From: Saccoglossus kowalevskii | Lineage: Eukaryota; Hemichordata; Enteropneusta; Harrimaniidae | Reading direction: 5' to 3' | DNA length: 50,354 nt | NCBI RefSeq assembly: GCF_000003605.2 | Contig: NW_003147285.1 | Location: 24,480 to 74,833, forward strand | Part shown: one piece after another, positions 1-14,000 of the stretch | Position numbering within the stretch: position 1 is the stretch's first letter | How the letters are laid out: the number at the start of each line of letters is the position of its first letter | Program-made: the position numbers and the translations under genes | The notes under the pieces: generated by a model | Told to the model about the DNA's origin: nothing | The model's database searches: none | What the model saw: only the letters and a program-made list of their open reading frames with translations

Positions 1-1120
1 ATAGTGAGCTGATGAATCCTGTGTGGACTGTGAGAGAGTAGTAAGCTGGTGAATCCTGTGTGATCTATTAGTGGTAGTAAGCTGGTGAATCCTATGTTGT
101 CTATCAGTTGTATTAAGCTGGTGAATCCTATGTGGTCTGCACTGGTAGTGGATAGTGAGCTGATGAATCCTGTGTGGACTGTGAGAGAGTAGTAAGCTGG
201 TGAATCCTGTGTGATCTATTAGTGGTAGTAAGCTGGTGAATCCTATGTTGTCTATCAGTTGTATTAAGCTGGTGAATCCTATGTGGTCTGCACTGGTAGT
301 GGATAGTGAGCTGATGAATCCTGTGTGGACTGTGAGAGGGTAATAAGCTGGTGAATCCTGTGTGATCTATTAGTGGTAGTAAGCTGGTGAATCATGTGTC
401 GTCTATCAGTTGTAGTAAGCTGATGAATTCTGTGTGGACTGTGAGGGGGTAGCAAGCTGGTGAATCCTGTGTGATCTATTAGTGATAGTAAGCTGATGAA
501 TCCTGTGTGGACTGTGAGGGGGTAGCAAGCTGGCGAATCCTGTGTTGTCTGTCAGTTGTATTAAGCTGGTGAATCCTATGTGGTCTGCACTGGTAGGGGA
601 TAGTGAGCTGATGAATCCTGTGTGGACTGTGAGAGGGTAATAAGCTGGTGAATCCTGTGTGATCTATTAGTGGTAGTGAGCTGGTGAATCCTATGTTGTC
701 TATCAGTTGTAGTAAGCTGGTGAATCCTATGTGGTCTGCATTGGTATGGGATAGTGAGCTGATGAATCCTGTGTGGACTGTGAGGGGGTAGTGAGCTGGT
801 AACTCCTGTGTGATCAATTAGTGGTAGTAAGCTGGTGAATCCTGTGCCGTCTATCAGTTGTAGTAAGCTGGTAAATCCTATGTGGTCTGCACTGGTAGGG
901 GATAGTGAGCTGATGAATCATGTGGGATCTGTATGTGGTAGTGAGCTGGTCAATCCTGTTTGAACTGTATAGACTAACTAGACAGGTGAAGTGAGCTGGT
1001 CATACCTTGGCCAACTTGTAGACTGTAAGTGGGCAGTAAGCTACCCAATTTTGGGTAGACTCTAAAAAGGTAGTTAGCTCGTGAATCATGTGTGGACTGT
1101 AAAGGGGTAGTAAGCTGTTC
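1..1120. repeat. Satellite-like array, 151-bp higher-order unit of four monomers
   Basis: Monomers share the core AGCTGGTGAATCCTGTG and are spaced 36, 36, 42 and 37 bases, so four make 151. The marker ATAGTGAGCTGATG recurs at 1, 152, 303, 600, 751 and 902, keeping register except for a small slip in the middle. Copies decay after about 960. The array meets the left edge and probably continues. Confidence 0.9.
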
Positions 1121-2690
1121 CATACAGTCTGGGCTGTAAGAGGACAGCAATCTGGGTAAATCTTGTATGGGCTAAGAGAGTTGAACAATTTGGCTGTGCA
1201 TGGAGTTTTCAGTGGTAAACAGACCCATAAAAAAAACCTTACGCAAGGCCAAGTTGCTCCAGTACCTCCAAGTGAATAATTAGAGGATTCATTGATGAAC
1301 AACTGCTCAGTTTTGTAGAGATTGTAAGTCTCATGAAAGTGTTTGTATGCTGTAATTTCTGGAAAACAGTGGGAGCATACATACATCAGTGTTCTTCCAC
1401 ATCATTGTAAGTGCATTTAACTAGTGAGCTTGGTCGTCAAATATGTTTGAGATGATCAACACTGATCTTTTTGTATTTGTTGAATAGGTGTATGGACATC
1501 TCTGCCAATAGATTGAACAGATGGAATTTAGCTGCAATGTTGTGCTGTCGTAGCTCTTCTAACGAGAAAGTGTGGTGACTAGGGTGTTCAATACACCCTC
1601 CAGCTTATTATGATCTTACTGTACTGAAGTATTTCTATCACTAATTTGTGCAATGTACAAGACTTGATAACCCCGCTTTTCCTTAACACAGGCTACCAGG
1701 GTTGTAATACAACAATACTGTTGTGCCCTGAATAATGTTATGAAATGCTTACAGTGACCTGAATGGCAGTCATTTCCTAACAATTCATGCAAGACTTCTT
1801 CTCTAGAGTTGTTTGCAAGAGGCTGCAAGCTCTCACATTCATTAAATGTTATTGTGGTATGATAAGAATTCTTCTGGAGTTCTCTGGAACATCACTATAC
1901 CTCAAATATCTATGAGGATATATGTATGTCTTACTTGTGCATTGTAGATACCATTTTGAACACCATTGTGGCAGTCGATCATCACCCCAGCTGGAAGGGC
2001 AGTGAACCAAAAGTGATAGATGCTTGGATGTATTTGGATATGAAAATATGCTTTCTGTAAATCCAGAGAAAATCCATTGATTCTGATTCATTCTAACTTA
2101 TTCCTGGTGCAGATGCTTATACATATTCACAAGTCAGTCGACCCCCTAACATGCTAATTAAGTAACCTTTCCTGCACATGCATTTCACCTGGTGCCACAA
2201 GTCATTCTTTTTGCTGATGTGTGAACTTTGTTGCTCCTTATTATATTACAATGATTTCAGGTATGTTCTGGCTTCATGTATTTCAAAGATAATCAAGGAG
2301 TGATAATTTTACGTTGACTGTCAACATCTAGCGATATATACTGAGTAATTTTATTGCATTAGAGCTATTTGCACATGAAAAGTTCTTAGTTACAAGCTTT
2401 CACTTTGAGTTTTACCAATAATTACTAATTATTGGAGAGTTGACCCACTCTCTGATCAGAATTGAGTTGAAATTAAATACTGTATTGCTGCGAATGAATT
2501 TATTGTCACCAGCTGTCAGCGACTGACTGACTACATCTGTACCATAGTTTATTATGACAATTATTTTGATGTTGAATAAGCACAGTAGTCAATGTTGTTT
2601 ATTGTGAGTGCATGCAAGGCAGATCTGTGGCGTTTGGGGAATAATCTGCCAGTCATCGCATCATGCATCAACAAATACAATAGTTAATTG
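1121..2690. other. Intergenic, no gene recognised
   Basis: Minus-strand open stretches at 1616-1828 and 1849-2091 (70 and 80 codons) encode cysteine-containing, protein-like sequence, but I recognise no family and see no clean exon borders. They may be remnants of a gene or transposon. Confidence 0.4.
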
Positions 2691-3480
2691 GTATGCAAAT
2701 TAGCATATGCAGATTAATTCCAAAGTAGTGTTTTACATTCATCTACCAAAACAGGACATCAAATTAGGACATCAACAAAACGTATTGAAAATAGTCAATT
2801 AGTATGCAAATTAGCTAATTTACATTTGCCAATTTTAATCAATTTGAGAAAACTGCTGTTAGAATAACAAAATCAAAGAAAGCGAGAAAGAACTCCTGTG
2901 TGCTGAGAGACGCATTAAAAATAATTCAAAATTTAAGATTAGCCTTTCAAACACAAAGCTTTGCATCTAATAATAGTCAGCTATTTAAGATGCACAACAT
3001 GAAAACTATGTGAATCACATTATCAAAATTTCTGATAATTTTGATTTTTGTTTGTAGTTTTCAGTCTAATTCCAGATAATAAAATTGTAAAGCAAAAAAG
3101 TAAATTATGCAAATTAGATAATTATTATGGATTTATACAAACCCAATACTAATTAGATCATTGCATTAGAGTATATATGTACCAAGATTCATGGAGATAA
3201 AATAAGGACTTGAGATATTGAAAAAGCTGAAAATTGATTAATTATGCAAATTGGTTATTAATATGCAAATATTATTAACCTAAAACCAGTCAGATCTGTG
3301 CATTGTGCCGTGACATCTATGTATTTAGTTTCACTGAAATTTGATTAGTACTTGAGAAGCATGCTGAAAATAGTTCATTATTTCGGAAATTAAGTTTGTA
3401 AATCACAAAGCATTTGTTCCAATCTACCCAGTTCTTGAGATATTGGAAGCCAGTGAATCTCTACTTAATGTGTCTGTGCG
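2690..3480. repeat. Old interspersed repeat cluster rich in ATGCAAAT
   Basis: TATGCAAATTAG or close variants occur near 2692, 2799, 3106, 3243 and 3262, often beside CTTGAGATATTG-like text (near 3210 and 3433). The arrangement suggests several decayed copies of one repeat. No coding frame is evident. Confidence 0.5.
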
Positions 3481-4101
3481 GCCACCTAACCCTAACAACT
3501 ACCAGTTAGACCAATCAAAGAGCAGTTGTTGACAGGATTTTTGTTGACTTATCAAAATTATGCCCAAGATGTATGCTTTGATTGAACTGGATTTGGTAGA
3601 ATGAGATTTGACACATCCATCCATCCATCCTCCATCATATGACATTTGCCTCCTTTTGTGCTCTGTACACATAAGACAAAAACTCACATTTAATAGAATA
3701 ATATAAACAACAAACTTTTTATTGATATAACAAATTTTGTACCAAATAATTACAACTTGCAAACTGTTTGTTTTATAGTACATGTATAAAAGCAGAATGC
3801 AGAATTTACAGGACTGTCAGAGTGAATTGGTTTAATTCCTATTATTTCTAGTATCAATGGACATGTCCTGAATAGGTAACAAAATCCACACTATTGAAAA
3901 TATGGACCCGTTTACATTTTCTGAACAGAATGGACACCACCTTCTCTATAAACATGAATATATCCAATGACCCTGGGATAGATAAGGATTAAGAATTAAC
4001 ATATGTACAAGTAAATTGGATCTAAAAAATAATAAAGTAGTGGCCATTTTTATAGTAACTTGAGAATAGACAATTATTCGATTGGCCACAGGGCTGTAGA
4101 C

Positions 4102-4107
4102 TTTATT
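4102..4107 (-). promoter_or_regulatory. Likely polyadenylation signal of the dynein gene
   Basis: AATAAA on the minus strand, about 375 nt after the stop. It is the only exact AATAAA I see between the stop codon and this point. The cleavage site cannot be read from sequence alone. Confidence 0.45.
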
Positions 4108-4428
4108 TATCTTTGGACCATTTTGGAACAAGTTCTCTTGATGCAAATGGTTTTGCTTTAGGTCAAAAAATAATTCTTGTAAGTACTTAAATAGTATGTA
4201 CATTTTCTGTACAGTGTAGCTGCAATGGATTAAGGTGAGTTTAAGTAAAATATGAGTATGAAATGGACGGAACTCATCTGATCATTAGAAAGAGAAAGTA
4301 TAAATCACTAATATTGTACATCATACAATTTTTTCAATCATAGCGATCCATATTGTTTTGGATGTTGTGATGACATAAATTGGTAAACACTTTTTTTTTC
4401 TCTTTCAGCAAAAACAAAAACAGTTATA

Positions 4429-4486
4429 TTTAAAATCAAAATCAACCAGGAGTAGAGAGCACACTAGGTCATATTTTGATTTTAAA
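4429..4486 (-). repeat. 14-bp perfect inverted repeat overlapping the dynein stop codon
   Basis: TTTAAAATCAAAAT (4429-4442) and its exact inverse (4473-4486) flank a 30-base centre, and the right arm covers the TAA stop. The transcript could form a stem-loop here. The arms are AT-only apart from one G/C pair, so chance is possible. Confidence 0.5.
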
Positions 4487-5099
4487 CTTGGAGGAGTAGA
4501 GCTACACCACCAAGAGTCCACTTGTTTGGCTTCTCCTTGGACTTCAAGTTGAAAGTCCAGACGTATGTTGGACCACGCATTTTTGTCTTGTAGACAGGAC
4601 ATTCATATATGTTTCTGGTTTCCATCTTATCTACTGTAATGGCACGAATAAAGATAACAGGCATGGCAGGAGTAAGTTCTTTGAGTCGAGCTTCCGCAAG
4701 CATACCGGTCTGGGTATCCCAACGAGCCCCTTCCATATACAGTCCATGGACGTAAGAACCTTCACGAGGAGCACCACTGAAATCTTCTTTGCTTTTCTTT
4801 GTTACATCACATTGTAGTGTCATCTTATCCAGTGGCCATTCATTCTTACGAGCTGTGGACTGCATGATAGCTGTGAGGAAGGACTGGGGATTGAAGAGAC
4901 CAGACAGCCAGACAACATTGGGCAATGCAAAGTCTGATGTCCATTGTTCCAGTTCACGAATACGCAACAAGAGATCACTGAACCATGCGGACATACCAAA
5001 AGTACTTGGGTAAGCACGATGCTGCCAAGTGGGAGGAATTTGATCTAAGAACAAAGCATTGCTCAGATCTTCCATATCAGTTGTAATTGTTAATTCACC
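4482..5099 (-). CDS. Dynein heavy chain last exon 50 (residues 4257-4461) with stop
   Basis: Starts [20 protein letters not shown]. Includes [20 protein letters not shown] and the end [13 protein letters not shown] before TAA (4482-4484). The complete C-terminus matches the axonemal family. Confidence 0.97.
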   Translation of the reverse strand, partial: GELTITTDMEDLSNALFLDQIPPTWQHRAYPSTFGMSAWFSDLLLRIRELEQWTSDFALPNVVWLSGLFNPQSFLTAIMQSTARKNEWPLDKMTLQCDVTKKSKEDFSGAPREGSYVHGLYMEGARWDTQTGMLAEARLKELTPAMPVIFIRAITVDKMETRNIYECPVYKTKMRGPTYVWTFNLKSKEKPNKWTLGGVALLLQV

Positions 5100-8000
5100 C
5101 TGTGGGAAGAAGAGAAATACAGATGCATATAATCATAACCATAGTAGCACACATAACAAATACAATATGTTTTTTTTAGTTCAAATAGATATTTAAGCAG
5201 CACCATCACAGAACTGTTGCTTGAGGAATCAATTGTGAAAGAGACAAAGAAGACAATACTCACCTTAAGGCCCAAATCCAGTTCTTTGAGTGATCTTTTC
5301 ATTTCATTTGTTAATACATTCATACGTTCACATTCTTGAATAGCAACAACAGTGTATGGTGTCTTTTCTTCAGTCTTCGCATACAATTCTACCATGTTGA
5401 ACTCTTCTGGAAGTTTCTCAACTACTTCGTCTAAGATTGTCTTTACCTATAAAACATAGACAGAATGATTCATTATTATTAAGTCTCTGATTGATGGTGT
5501 TTTCAAGTATATTGATTATTAATTTTACTAAATTACATCTGACTGCTCCCTTCTTTCAGAAGAGTTTTCTGTAAAAGGTAGTAGGCAGTTGGCAGTAATT
5601 TAGTCAACTCCATATCCTGAATGACAGGCTTACACCCCTACAAAACCTATGCATTGAAAAACAGTTTTACTGCCAACTTTTTACAGTCGAGAGAACCAAA
5701 GATTTAGAGAAAACCCTGGTCATCTTTTGACATTAGACGCAAGAGGTTCATATTTTGACTCATACGAATCATAGATGATTAGTTGGTCATACAGTGTTTT
5801 TTGGTATCAAACAAGTTACCGGTACCTAATTGCTCCTATATAATTGGTAAAAAACTTTAATTTTTCAATTGATTGCAACTGAATGTGCTATTAGAAACCG
5901 AACAAATACTTTGTTTTGTCAATCACTACAAAATAAATCAATGAAATAGATTACATATTATGAACCTTTAATAGATGATTCATTGAATTTCTGTAGTAAA
6001 GTTTGAATGAAAGTTGCGCCATTTGTGTATAAAAATAAAACACATATTACAAGATAATTCCATAGACATCCATATTACCCACCTTTTCCTCTCTGGAGAC
6101 AGCACCCTCACCAGCACCAGAGTCACGAGGTTGCATTTCCAAAACAGTTTTGAAAAGAATTTCACTTGATTGAGTTAAGAAACCAATTTCAGCATTTGGA
6201 TGGAGACCATAAAGATATGGACTTTCTGGGGGCAACATCTCATCAATATATTGATGGTAACCCTTGTAGTCTGAATTAGGTGGAATGGGGAATCCTGGTG
6301 CTAAATATAATTCGCTTTCCAACATATCTGGATGCATGTATTCTTCTAAGTAGGTTCGACAGAGACGTCGATCCCAGTCATCAGTAATATGACCTCCATA
6401 CATGATCTCACCAAACAGGTAACGTAAATCTTCCCAAGGTACCTGAAAGCGTTAATAAAATTCAGTGCTAAATAAAAATGAACATATGAATATTTATATA
6501 AAATGACAAGTTATATTGAATCATTTTCAGTCCTGAATGGCCAAGCAGAGAATTATTAATTACTTAATAGTTTGCAACAAACATTAGACATAACTGACAT
6601 TATTTTACAAAGCCACTGTATTTTTTATGTCAAACATTAGAAATATCAGTTCAAGTTGCATCCAAGGCCAAACACAGAACCCAATCCAACCTCCCCCCTC
6701 CACTACTGTCCCCAACATTGGTCAATAAAGCATTTAGACTAACCTTAGCATTGGCCTCTAAATAATTGTACAACACATTGACAGAAATTGTTAAGTCACC
6801 AGTGTTGAATGGGTAGGACCTGTTCCAACCTTGTGGACCAAACTTTCGTCTTTCTGCAACCACAGCATGGAAGTAGCACAAAGCAAACAGGATGCTCTTG
6901 AACTCAACTTCACGGGCACACATCTCCAGGGTTTCCTGGTCAAAGTTGTACAATGCCTTGTGCAAGTTGGCAAACATTCCAGTGGGTGGTTCATTGGTAA
7001 TTTTAATTGCAGACTCAAGGATACCTTGTGGGATGATATGAAATTCTGCTGATGATGCTGGTTCAGCACTTATGAAAACACGATAATCCTCGTGACTACC
7101 TTCACCGTAGGCTTCTAGTTTTTTCTCCAGAGTAGGAAGCCATTTAGCGACCAAGTGAACATTCTGAAAAATCAATGAAAATGATTATGACATATACATA
7201 ATTTATTGCCATTGCCTTTTGTTAGAGTGAAAATAATAATAATTGTTTTTATGATATACATGATAAGATAGCCAAACAAAAAAAGAGAACACTTACTTGT
7301 AAGATAACCCAGTGTCCTTCCTTGGCAGCCAGGTCCATACATTGTTCAGCAACAATTTCTTGACCTTGTCCAAGTGATACATTATGAAAGTTGCCATTGT
7401 TCATACCAAAGCCCAATTTTTTGCCTTGTGCCTCTACATCTTTAAGTGGATCCACACCAGGTGATAAGATGAAGAATACAGGTGTTGCAGGGCCTGTCTC
7501 TTCAAAGGATTCAGAGAATGGAATACTACGGATGTCAACATACTTGTTGCCGAGCTTCTCTTCAATGAAATTCCTATTTCACAAGAAGAAAATATTTCCA
7601 TTAGAATTTTAATTTGTATCACAGTATTGTCCTAGTTGAGCTATTACTATTTAATACTTTTTTCCTTTTAATCAAAATTTGTAATATGAACATGGTTCAC
7701 TCATGTTCTTGAAAACCAGATATGCACTTGGCCAGCGTTTCAATTTCCACATCAAACCATTCACACATTTTATCACAGTGTATGAGCTGAAATTGTGTTT
7801 ACCTGACAGCATAGGTCATACGATCTGCACGCAGAGGTCTCATCATGCACAACTTCTGTAAAGCTGATTTGTTCTTCCATTCTTGTGGAAACTTCTCTTT
7901 TTCTGGACACTCACTTTCCACAAACTTCTTCCATCTCTTCGCTGAGCCTTCAATATCACGATCTAAATTGCGGAACTCTTCCATATTAGCCAGGGACTGT

Positions 8001-11000
8001 GAAAGTAGATCAAAATAAATAAAAATGTAAATAATGTAAAAAAAAAAAAAAACACTTTAAAGAAGCTTCTTCGCTATTATTCTAAAACTTGTAGATTATA
8101 CACATATGGCGTAAAGCATGCTTACCTTGATAGCACCCCATGAATAATTGGATAAGAAATCCACTGGACTAGTAACATTCATTTGTGATGGGAATCGGAG
8201 CAAGAATTCTAGTTCAACAGGGTTGATCTCTTTCTTCACAAGTAGGATCTGAAAAAGAGGAATAGTACGAATGATAAATGTAATGAAAAGTAATTGTGAA
8301 ATAATATTAAACAAAACTGAAATGAAAAGCTGTGTATAGAAGTTACATAGATCCAGTTGTGTAATACATGTGCATATGCATCCAGGCATGTCAGTAGATA
8401 TGGCTCTGGAACAGATTTTTTTTTAAACAAAAGGGACACCAGTCAGCCATTTTGAATATGATCCATAAAATAAAAAAGATTTGCATCAAAGTCTCATGAT
8501 GTATGTACTGTAAAATCATTTATTTTCACTGACATTTAATTTTACTATTTTAAGCATATTTACTGTGTTTTAATTTGTCAAGGAAACAATGAGTTTTGTT
8601 CTTATTCTACATGTTCACATAGATTTAATTTAGCAGAATTTACTTATCAGAGAGAATAACAAAATTAAAACCCATTGAATATTTAATGCATTTACAGGAT
8701 GTGCCAAGTTTGATTGAAATCCATCCATGTGAACCTAACATTAAGTTTTGGAACCCTTACAGATGCTGTACAATTTTGATCATTGAGTTCAGAGGCTTCT
8801 AATTATTAACAGTAACGGTAGTATGACCTACATTGTAGGCAGACAGACTAATTCTCTTACTTTACCATGGTTACTATTTTCCAAAATCAATGACAGGAAT
8901 AAGTAGAAATTCATATGATTATGTTTAAAACAAATAGTTAGCATACAATATATGATTGTCCTAAATAAAATTCATCAATTAAAACTTTTTTTTCGAAGTT
9001 GTATTAAAATTTGTATATGGCTTCAAATACCAAGTTGACAGAAATTTAACCAATTATCTAGTATTGCCATTGGGCCAAAAGTTTTTTTCAAATTGATAGC
9101 CGAAACATGCTCCCAAGATAAGTGTTGTACAATTCAAAGTTTATTCATGAACAATTTTCACATGATAGACTTGTTTTATTATTACATCCCAACTAAATGT
9201 GAAAATGATACATACCTGCAAAGCCAGCTGAGTGGTGAAGATGAGCTTGTCGGCTTCAAAGAGACCACGGGAAGTGTACATAAATACTGAGTAACTTATA
9301 GAGTCAATTAAGTTGTTCACTCTTTCTTTTACTTCTTCTGCAGGCTCAGCTCTTTCAATAGCCTTGGCAAACACAACACTGAATGCCTGAAATTTGAGAA
9401 AGAAGAGCAAGTTAGGAGGTGAATATGAATATGCACATTATTAGAATTCATGAATGGAATGAAAATTTACTACAGTATAAAAATAAATTACACATGCAAA
9501 AGGGCTATGCCAACTGTAATGCAGTTTTATACTAGTATGTGCAACAATGCACAATAATTAATATATTTACTGATACATTGTTGTAAAGGCTGCAATACAC
9601 CGATCATTCATCATACTTTATTTAGGTACTATGACTACTACATGTATGTCAAACAGCCAATGGTCTGAATTTGTACCACTTTGTACGACGAAAGTTATGT
9701 GCACTAAAAGCTCAATTTACAATTTTCAGCACTTCTGAATGCCAGAAATCGGTGCAGCTTCCCATTTTATTGTTATTTGCTTATAAATAGTGATTTACCT
9801 TTGTTCCAAATTGTTTTGAATGAAAGACATTCTGCAATTTACACATAATCATACTATAAAATGTGTACTGGTGACTTAATGAGTTCTAAGAACCCAATAA
9901 AGCCTTCTGAATGATCTAAGGGTACACAACTTTAATGTGTAATTTTTTTTGCTAAAAAAATTGTGTTTTTGTTCTGCGTGTGTTTGATGCTATTTACAGA
10001 TATGGTATCTACTATTAATCATTGTGCCCAGCAACAGCCAAAAAAGGATTCACTTGCTACACAAATGATAGTTGCACTGCCACTATAATTGTCACTTCTG
10101 TAATTTAAATATAAAATGATTAAGAAGCTAAAAAGTATGATTACAACTCATTATTACCCTTAAATCTGTAATGCAATTACCTACCTTAAGTGAGAATTGA
10201 TAGATTGGGTTGATTTTGTTGAGATCATTCAGGATGAAATAGATCAATGAAGCTCGGGCTGCAGCAGGGCGGTACAGTTCACGAGCTTCGTTGATCTTCA
10301 GCTCGGTCCCTTTCGCTTCTTCTACTTTGATTTCAATTTCAGCAGCTGTACGCTTAGTTGTTTCCAGATTTTCAACCAATGCTGTATCACCAAGGAAGTT
10401 CCCTTCAGCAGCCGAGAGACGAGACAGCAAATTATCCTCTAGTTCTTTCAGGATGATCTTAAAGTCATTCTGTTGCTTTGTTAGATCAGATTTAAGTTTT
10501 TCAAGATCAGGTCTTTCTTTAGCTACTACATCAGCTAACAGCTGATCTTCCAAACCATCCTTTGTTACGGTGAAGTTGATTAAGGTGGTCTGGGCCTGCA
10601 TTTCAGGCTTGTAATGAGGATTGGCTAATTTGGTATGCAGGATGAGTCGGAAATCTGAATTGTACTCCACTTCCTTGTCACCAATCTTGATGTACCTGAA
10701 TGACGCATAAGGGATAAATGATCAGAATCAGATTGACTGTAATTCAATGGAAAGACAATTATGCAACTTTTATATGAGAATGGTGGATGACCAACCTTCC
10801 TTTCTTGATGGTATTTCTACCAAGTACAGGGTCTAATACAGGGTCCATATCCTCCTCTAAGTTCTCTATTAGTACAGTGTCACCCGAAGAAATAGCTCTT
10901 TCGATGGTATCAAGGTAACCCCTCTGACCAAGACGTACTACTCGCAGATCCTCTCCATACTTCTTCTTGATCCACTTGATACCCTGCAACTGTGGATCAA

Positions 11001-14000
11001 CCATGAGGGGCCATCGCTCACAGTTGGTTAAAATAGTAGCATTTTCTGTAGACATTCGATCACTGGGTAGACCTTCATTATTCCACGTGGCAATGGCAGC
11101 ATCATCAGTCAGCATTGTGAGAGGATCTAATCCTTCAGTTATTGGAATTGGTTCCTTAAGTCCTTTCAGATGTGGAAGCCACTTATCATCAATCAAGTCT
11201 AGACGATATGGCTTGGTAAAGCAACCAATGTAGGACACAAATGCTGTGATTAACAACACATCACCAGCTACAGAAAAGAAACGAAGTAATAATTCAATTA
11301 ACTTTTTGAACGAGCAGAACCAATGAATGCACAAAAATATAACATTTTGGTAAATAATGAACTGTTGTATTGTGCAAACAAAAAAGAAATGAATAGTTGT
11401 TGACCTAGATACTAATTAATTTTGCAACTACTGGTAGTTACAAATGTTATAAATGATGCACACAAGGTTGAAAAACTAAATTAGTATTCGCTAAAAATTA
11501 AAGATTTGAAGTTTTCGTCACAAAATAAACAAATCTCAAAGAGGTCCACCCCAAGGACACCATGTAAAGTAGTAAAGTAATTGGGCTGGTAGTTTTCAAA
11601 AATGGAACTTGTTAAGGGATGACAATGGACAGTCGCCAATATAAAGAGCTCCATCCTCTCATCTTTGATGGGAGAAAAGCTAAAAAATGGCGTCAAGCGG
11701 CAATGTGCTCAGTAAACCTATGGGGCAGAATGTATTTTGTAGCTGTGGATCACATTCTAATATGCTGTCTGAAAAACTCCAAGATAAATGACAAACCATC
11801 TCATGTGTATACTTACGCAGTGTCTTTTCCTGCTCTTTGAAATTTGAGACAGATTCAGCCCATCGGACATTCTCTGAAGCGAGACCGCCTACAAGTCTGT
11901 TGGCCAATTCAATTGTTTTGGCTGTGGATTCTGCTTCCTGTTGACACTTCAGTTTAGCTGCGGTTGCAGTTTCAAATTCAGATGTCAATACTGCTAAACT
12001 GGCATCTAGTTCAGCAATCTTGTTCTTGATAGTAGTCAACTTATCCTGGGCCGCTTGCAATTCTGCATTTGCTTGATTCAGGGCAATTCTCTTAGGTTCT
12101 ACATCACTAAACACCTCATAGAAACTAACAATATTGATAACCCAGGCACAGAGACCAGCAGCTGCAGCAGACTTGCTGCGGATAAAGTCAGCATCAAATT
12201 CAGGATTATCTATATAAGGTCTGATCGCCTTTAGACAATTCTCATGGATATTTTCTTTGTCATAGTTAACCAGCTGATCTAAGAAACTATCTACTTTTCC
12301 CATCATAACTTTACCAGCTTTCCAGCTTCTATCTTTGGGAATTTTTCCATTGGGTGCTAACAATACCATTACACCTGCAACTACATTTACTACCGCACCA
12401 GGTGGGGAACCAAAAGACTTCAACTCTGTCAAGTTGTTCTGTTAGAAAAACAAAAGTTAAATACAGCATATTTATACTTCTGTCACCGTAACGCCATAAA
12501 TTACAGCATGCCGTAATTTTGGGGTATTGCCATAATTTTGAGGAAATATGATTACATGCATAAGCGTCCTCTAATAGTAAAATCAAACATGGCAGCCCCA
12601 ATCGATACGCTCGCTGTACTGTCATCATGCATACTTTGCGAAATCCTCGTAATAACCTCATATTATTAATATGGCCAGTTTGTATCCTAATAATGGTTTG
12701 AATTCATATTTTTTTATATTCTATTAAAAATAAAAAGTTATAAAATAAAGAAAAAGATTTCTCTTACTTTATTCAATGTATTCAAAGCTTCTTGAGCAGC
12801 AATAAGAGCAGGCTCTGCTTTAGCTAAATCTGCCTCACAATCTCTCTGCTTCTTTGAGACTTCCTCATTGATGACAGCAACTTTTTTCTCTTCTTCATCA
12901 GCAATCATCTTCTCTTTGCTGACCTTCTCAGTTTCAATGCCAACTCTCTGGATAAGCTTGTCTGCATCCTCATTTTTCTGTTTGAGTTCAACTTCTTGGG
13001 CAGCCAATTTAGCTTTAAGGTCATCCACCTAAGTTAGTTAAAATTTATTTTGTTAAATGTAAAAATGCTTTTTTTTTCATTGCTAAATATTCAAAGCATT
13101 TCAAAACTATTACAAATTAAATTAGAATACACACTGATTGATAGTATTTCCAGATTCACATACCTGAGATGCAGTGCTCTGTAATTTTGTGAGACCATTT
13201 TCAAGACGTTCCATCTTTCCAGTCAATTCCTTACTCTTCATTTGCAGCAAACTGTCATATAGTTTAATTTGCTCAAGAAAGCTTTTGGGTGTAGTATAGT
13301 TATATCGCTTTTCATTCTGCAGATACATTTTGCTGATATCATTGACACTGGTGTGCACATATGCCATAAACTCTGCAATGGAAACTTTCAACTCGGGCTG
13401 TGTAGATAATTGAAAATAATAAAAAGAATGAGAGATTTGCAAACTGTTATACTTATCTGACTATTAAATTCAACATCAGATAACAGAGCTCTATACATGT
13501 CTATTAAAATGGTTTGCCTTAGTGCTTTACAAAAAAATGAAAACAAAACAATTGATGTTTTAACAGTCTTCTGTTCAGTGAGTTATCAGCAAGTGTTGGT
13601 TGTCACAGGAGGTGGCTATTATTACAGAATATAGTAGTTATATCTTTCTTTCAGCGTGTATTAACATCCCTTGTGATTGCATTGAAATGTTTTTGAATGC
13701 TTTATTCATTATATTCACTACAGGAGATCAATAAAACAAATCCAAGAAAATATGCTTGAAATGAGTAAACCATACTTACTGTGAGAAGTTCAATGTCTTC
13801 CAAGAATCTCTGACTCACAGAGTTCAATGCCTGTTGTGGCCATTCATGGAACCAATCAATGCAAGTACAGTTAACAACGGCAGGGAATTTCCGACTTCTT
13901 ACTCTAAGAGTTGTACCAACGGGAGAGAAACACAAAACCACCTGCAAACAATAGCAAATCAGAACATTTTTTTTAGTTAAGTAAGATTGCTAGTTAAAAA

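Noticed and set aside
479-817. 112-codon minus-strand frame with repeated HTGFTS-like peptides
   Set aside because: It is the translation of the satellite array; the frame changes with each monomer and there is no start or splice context.
1616-2091. Two protein-like minus-strand frames
   Set aside because: No recognisable domain, the two are in different frames, and no splice borders convincingly join them.
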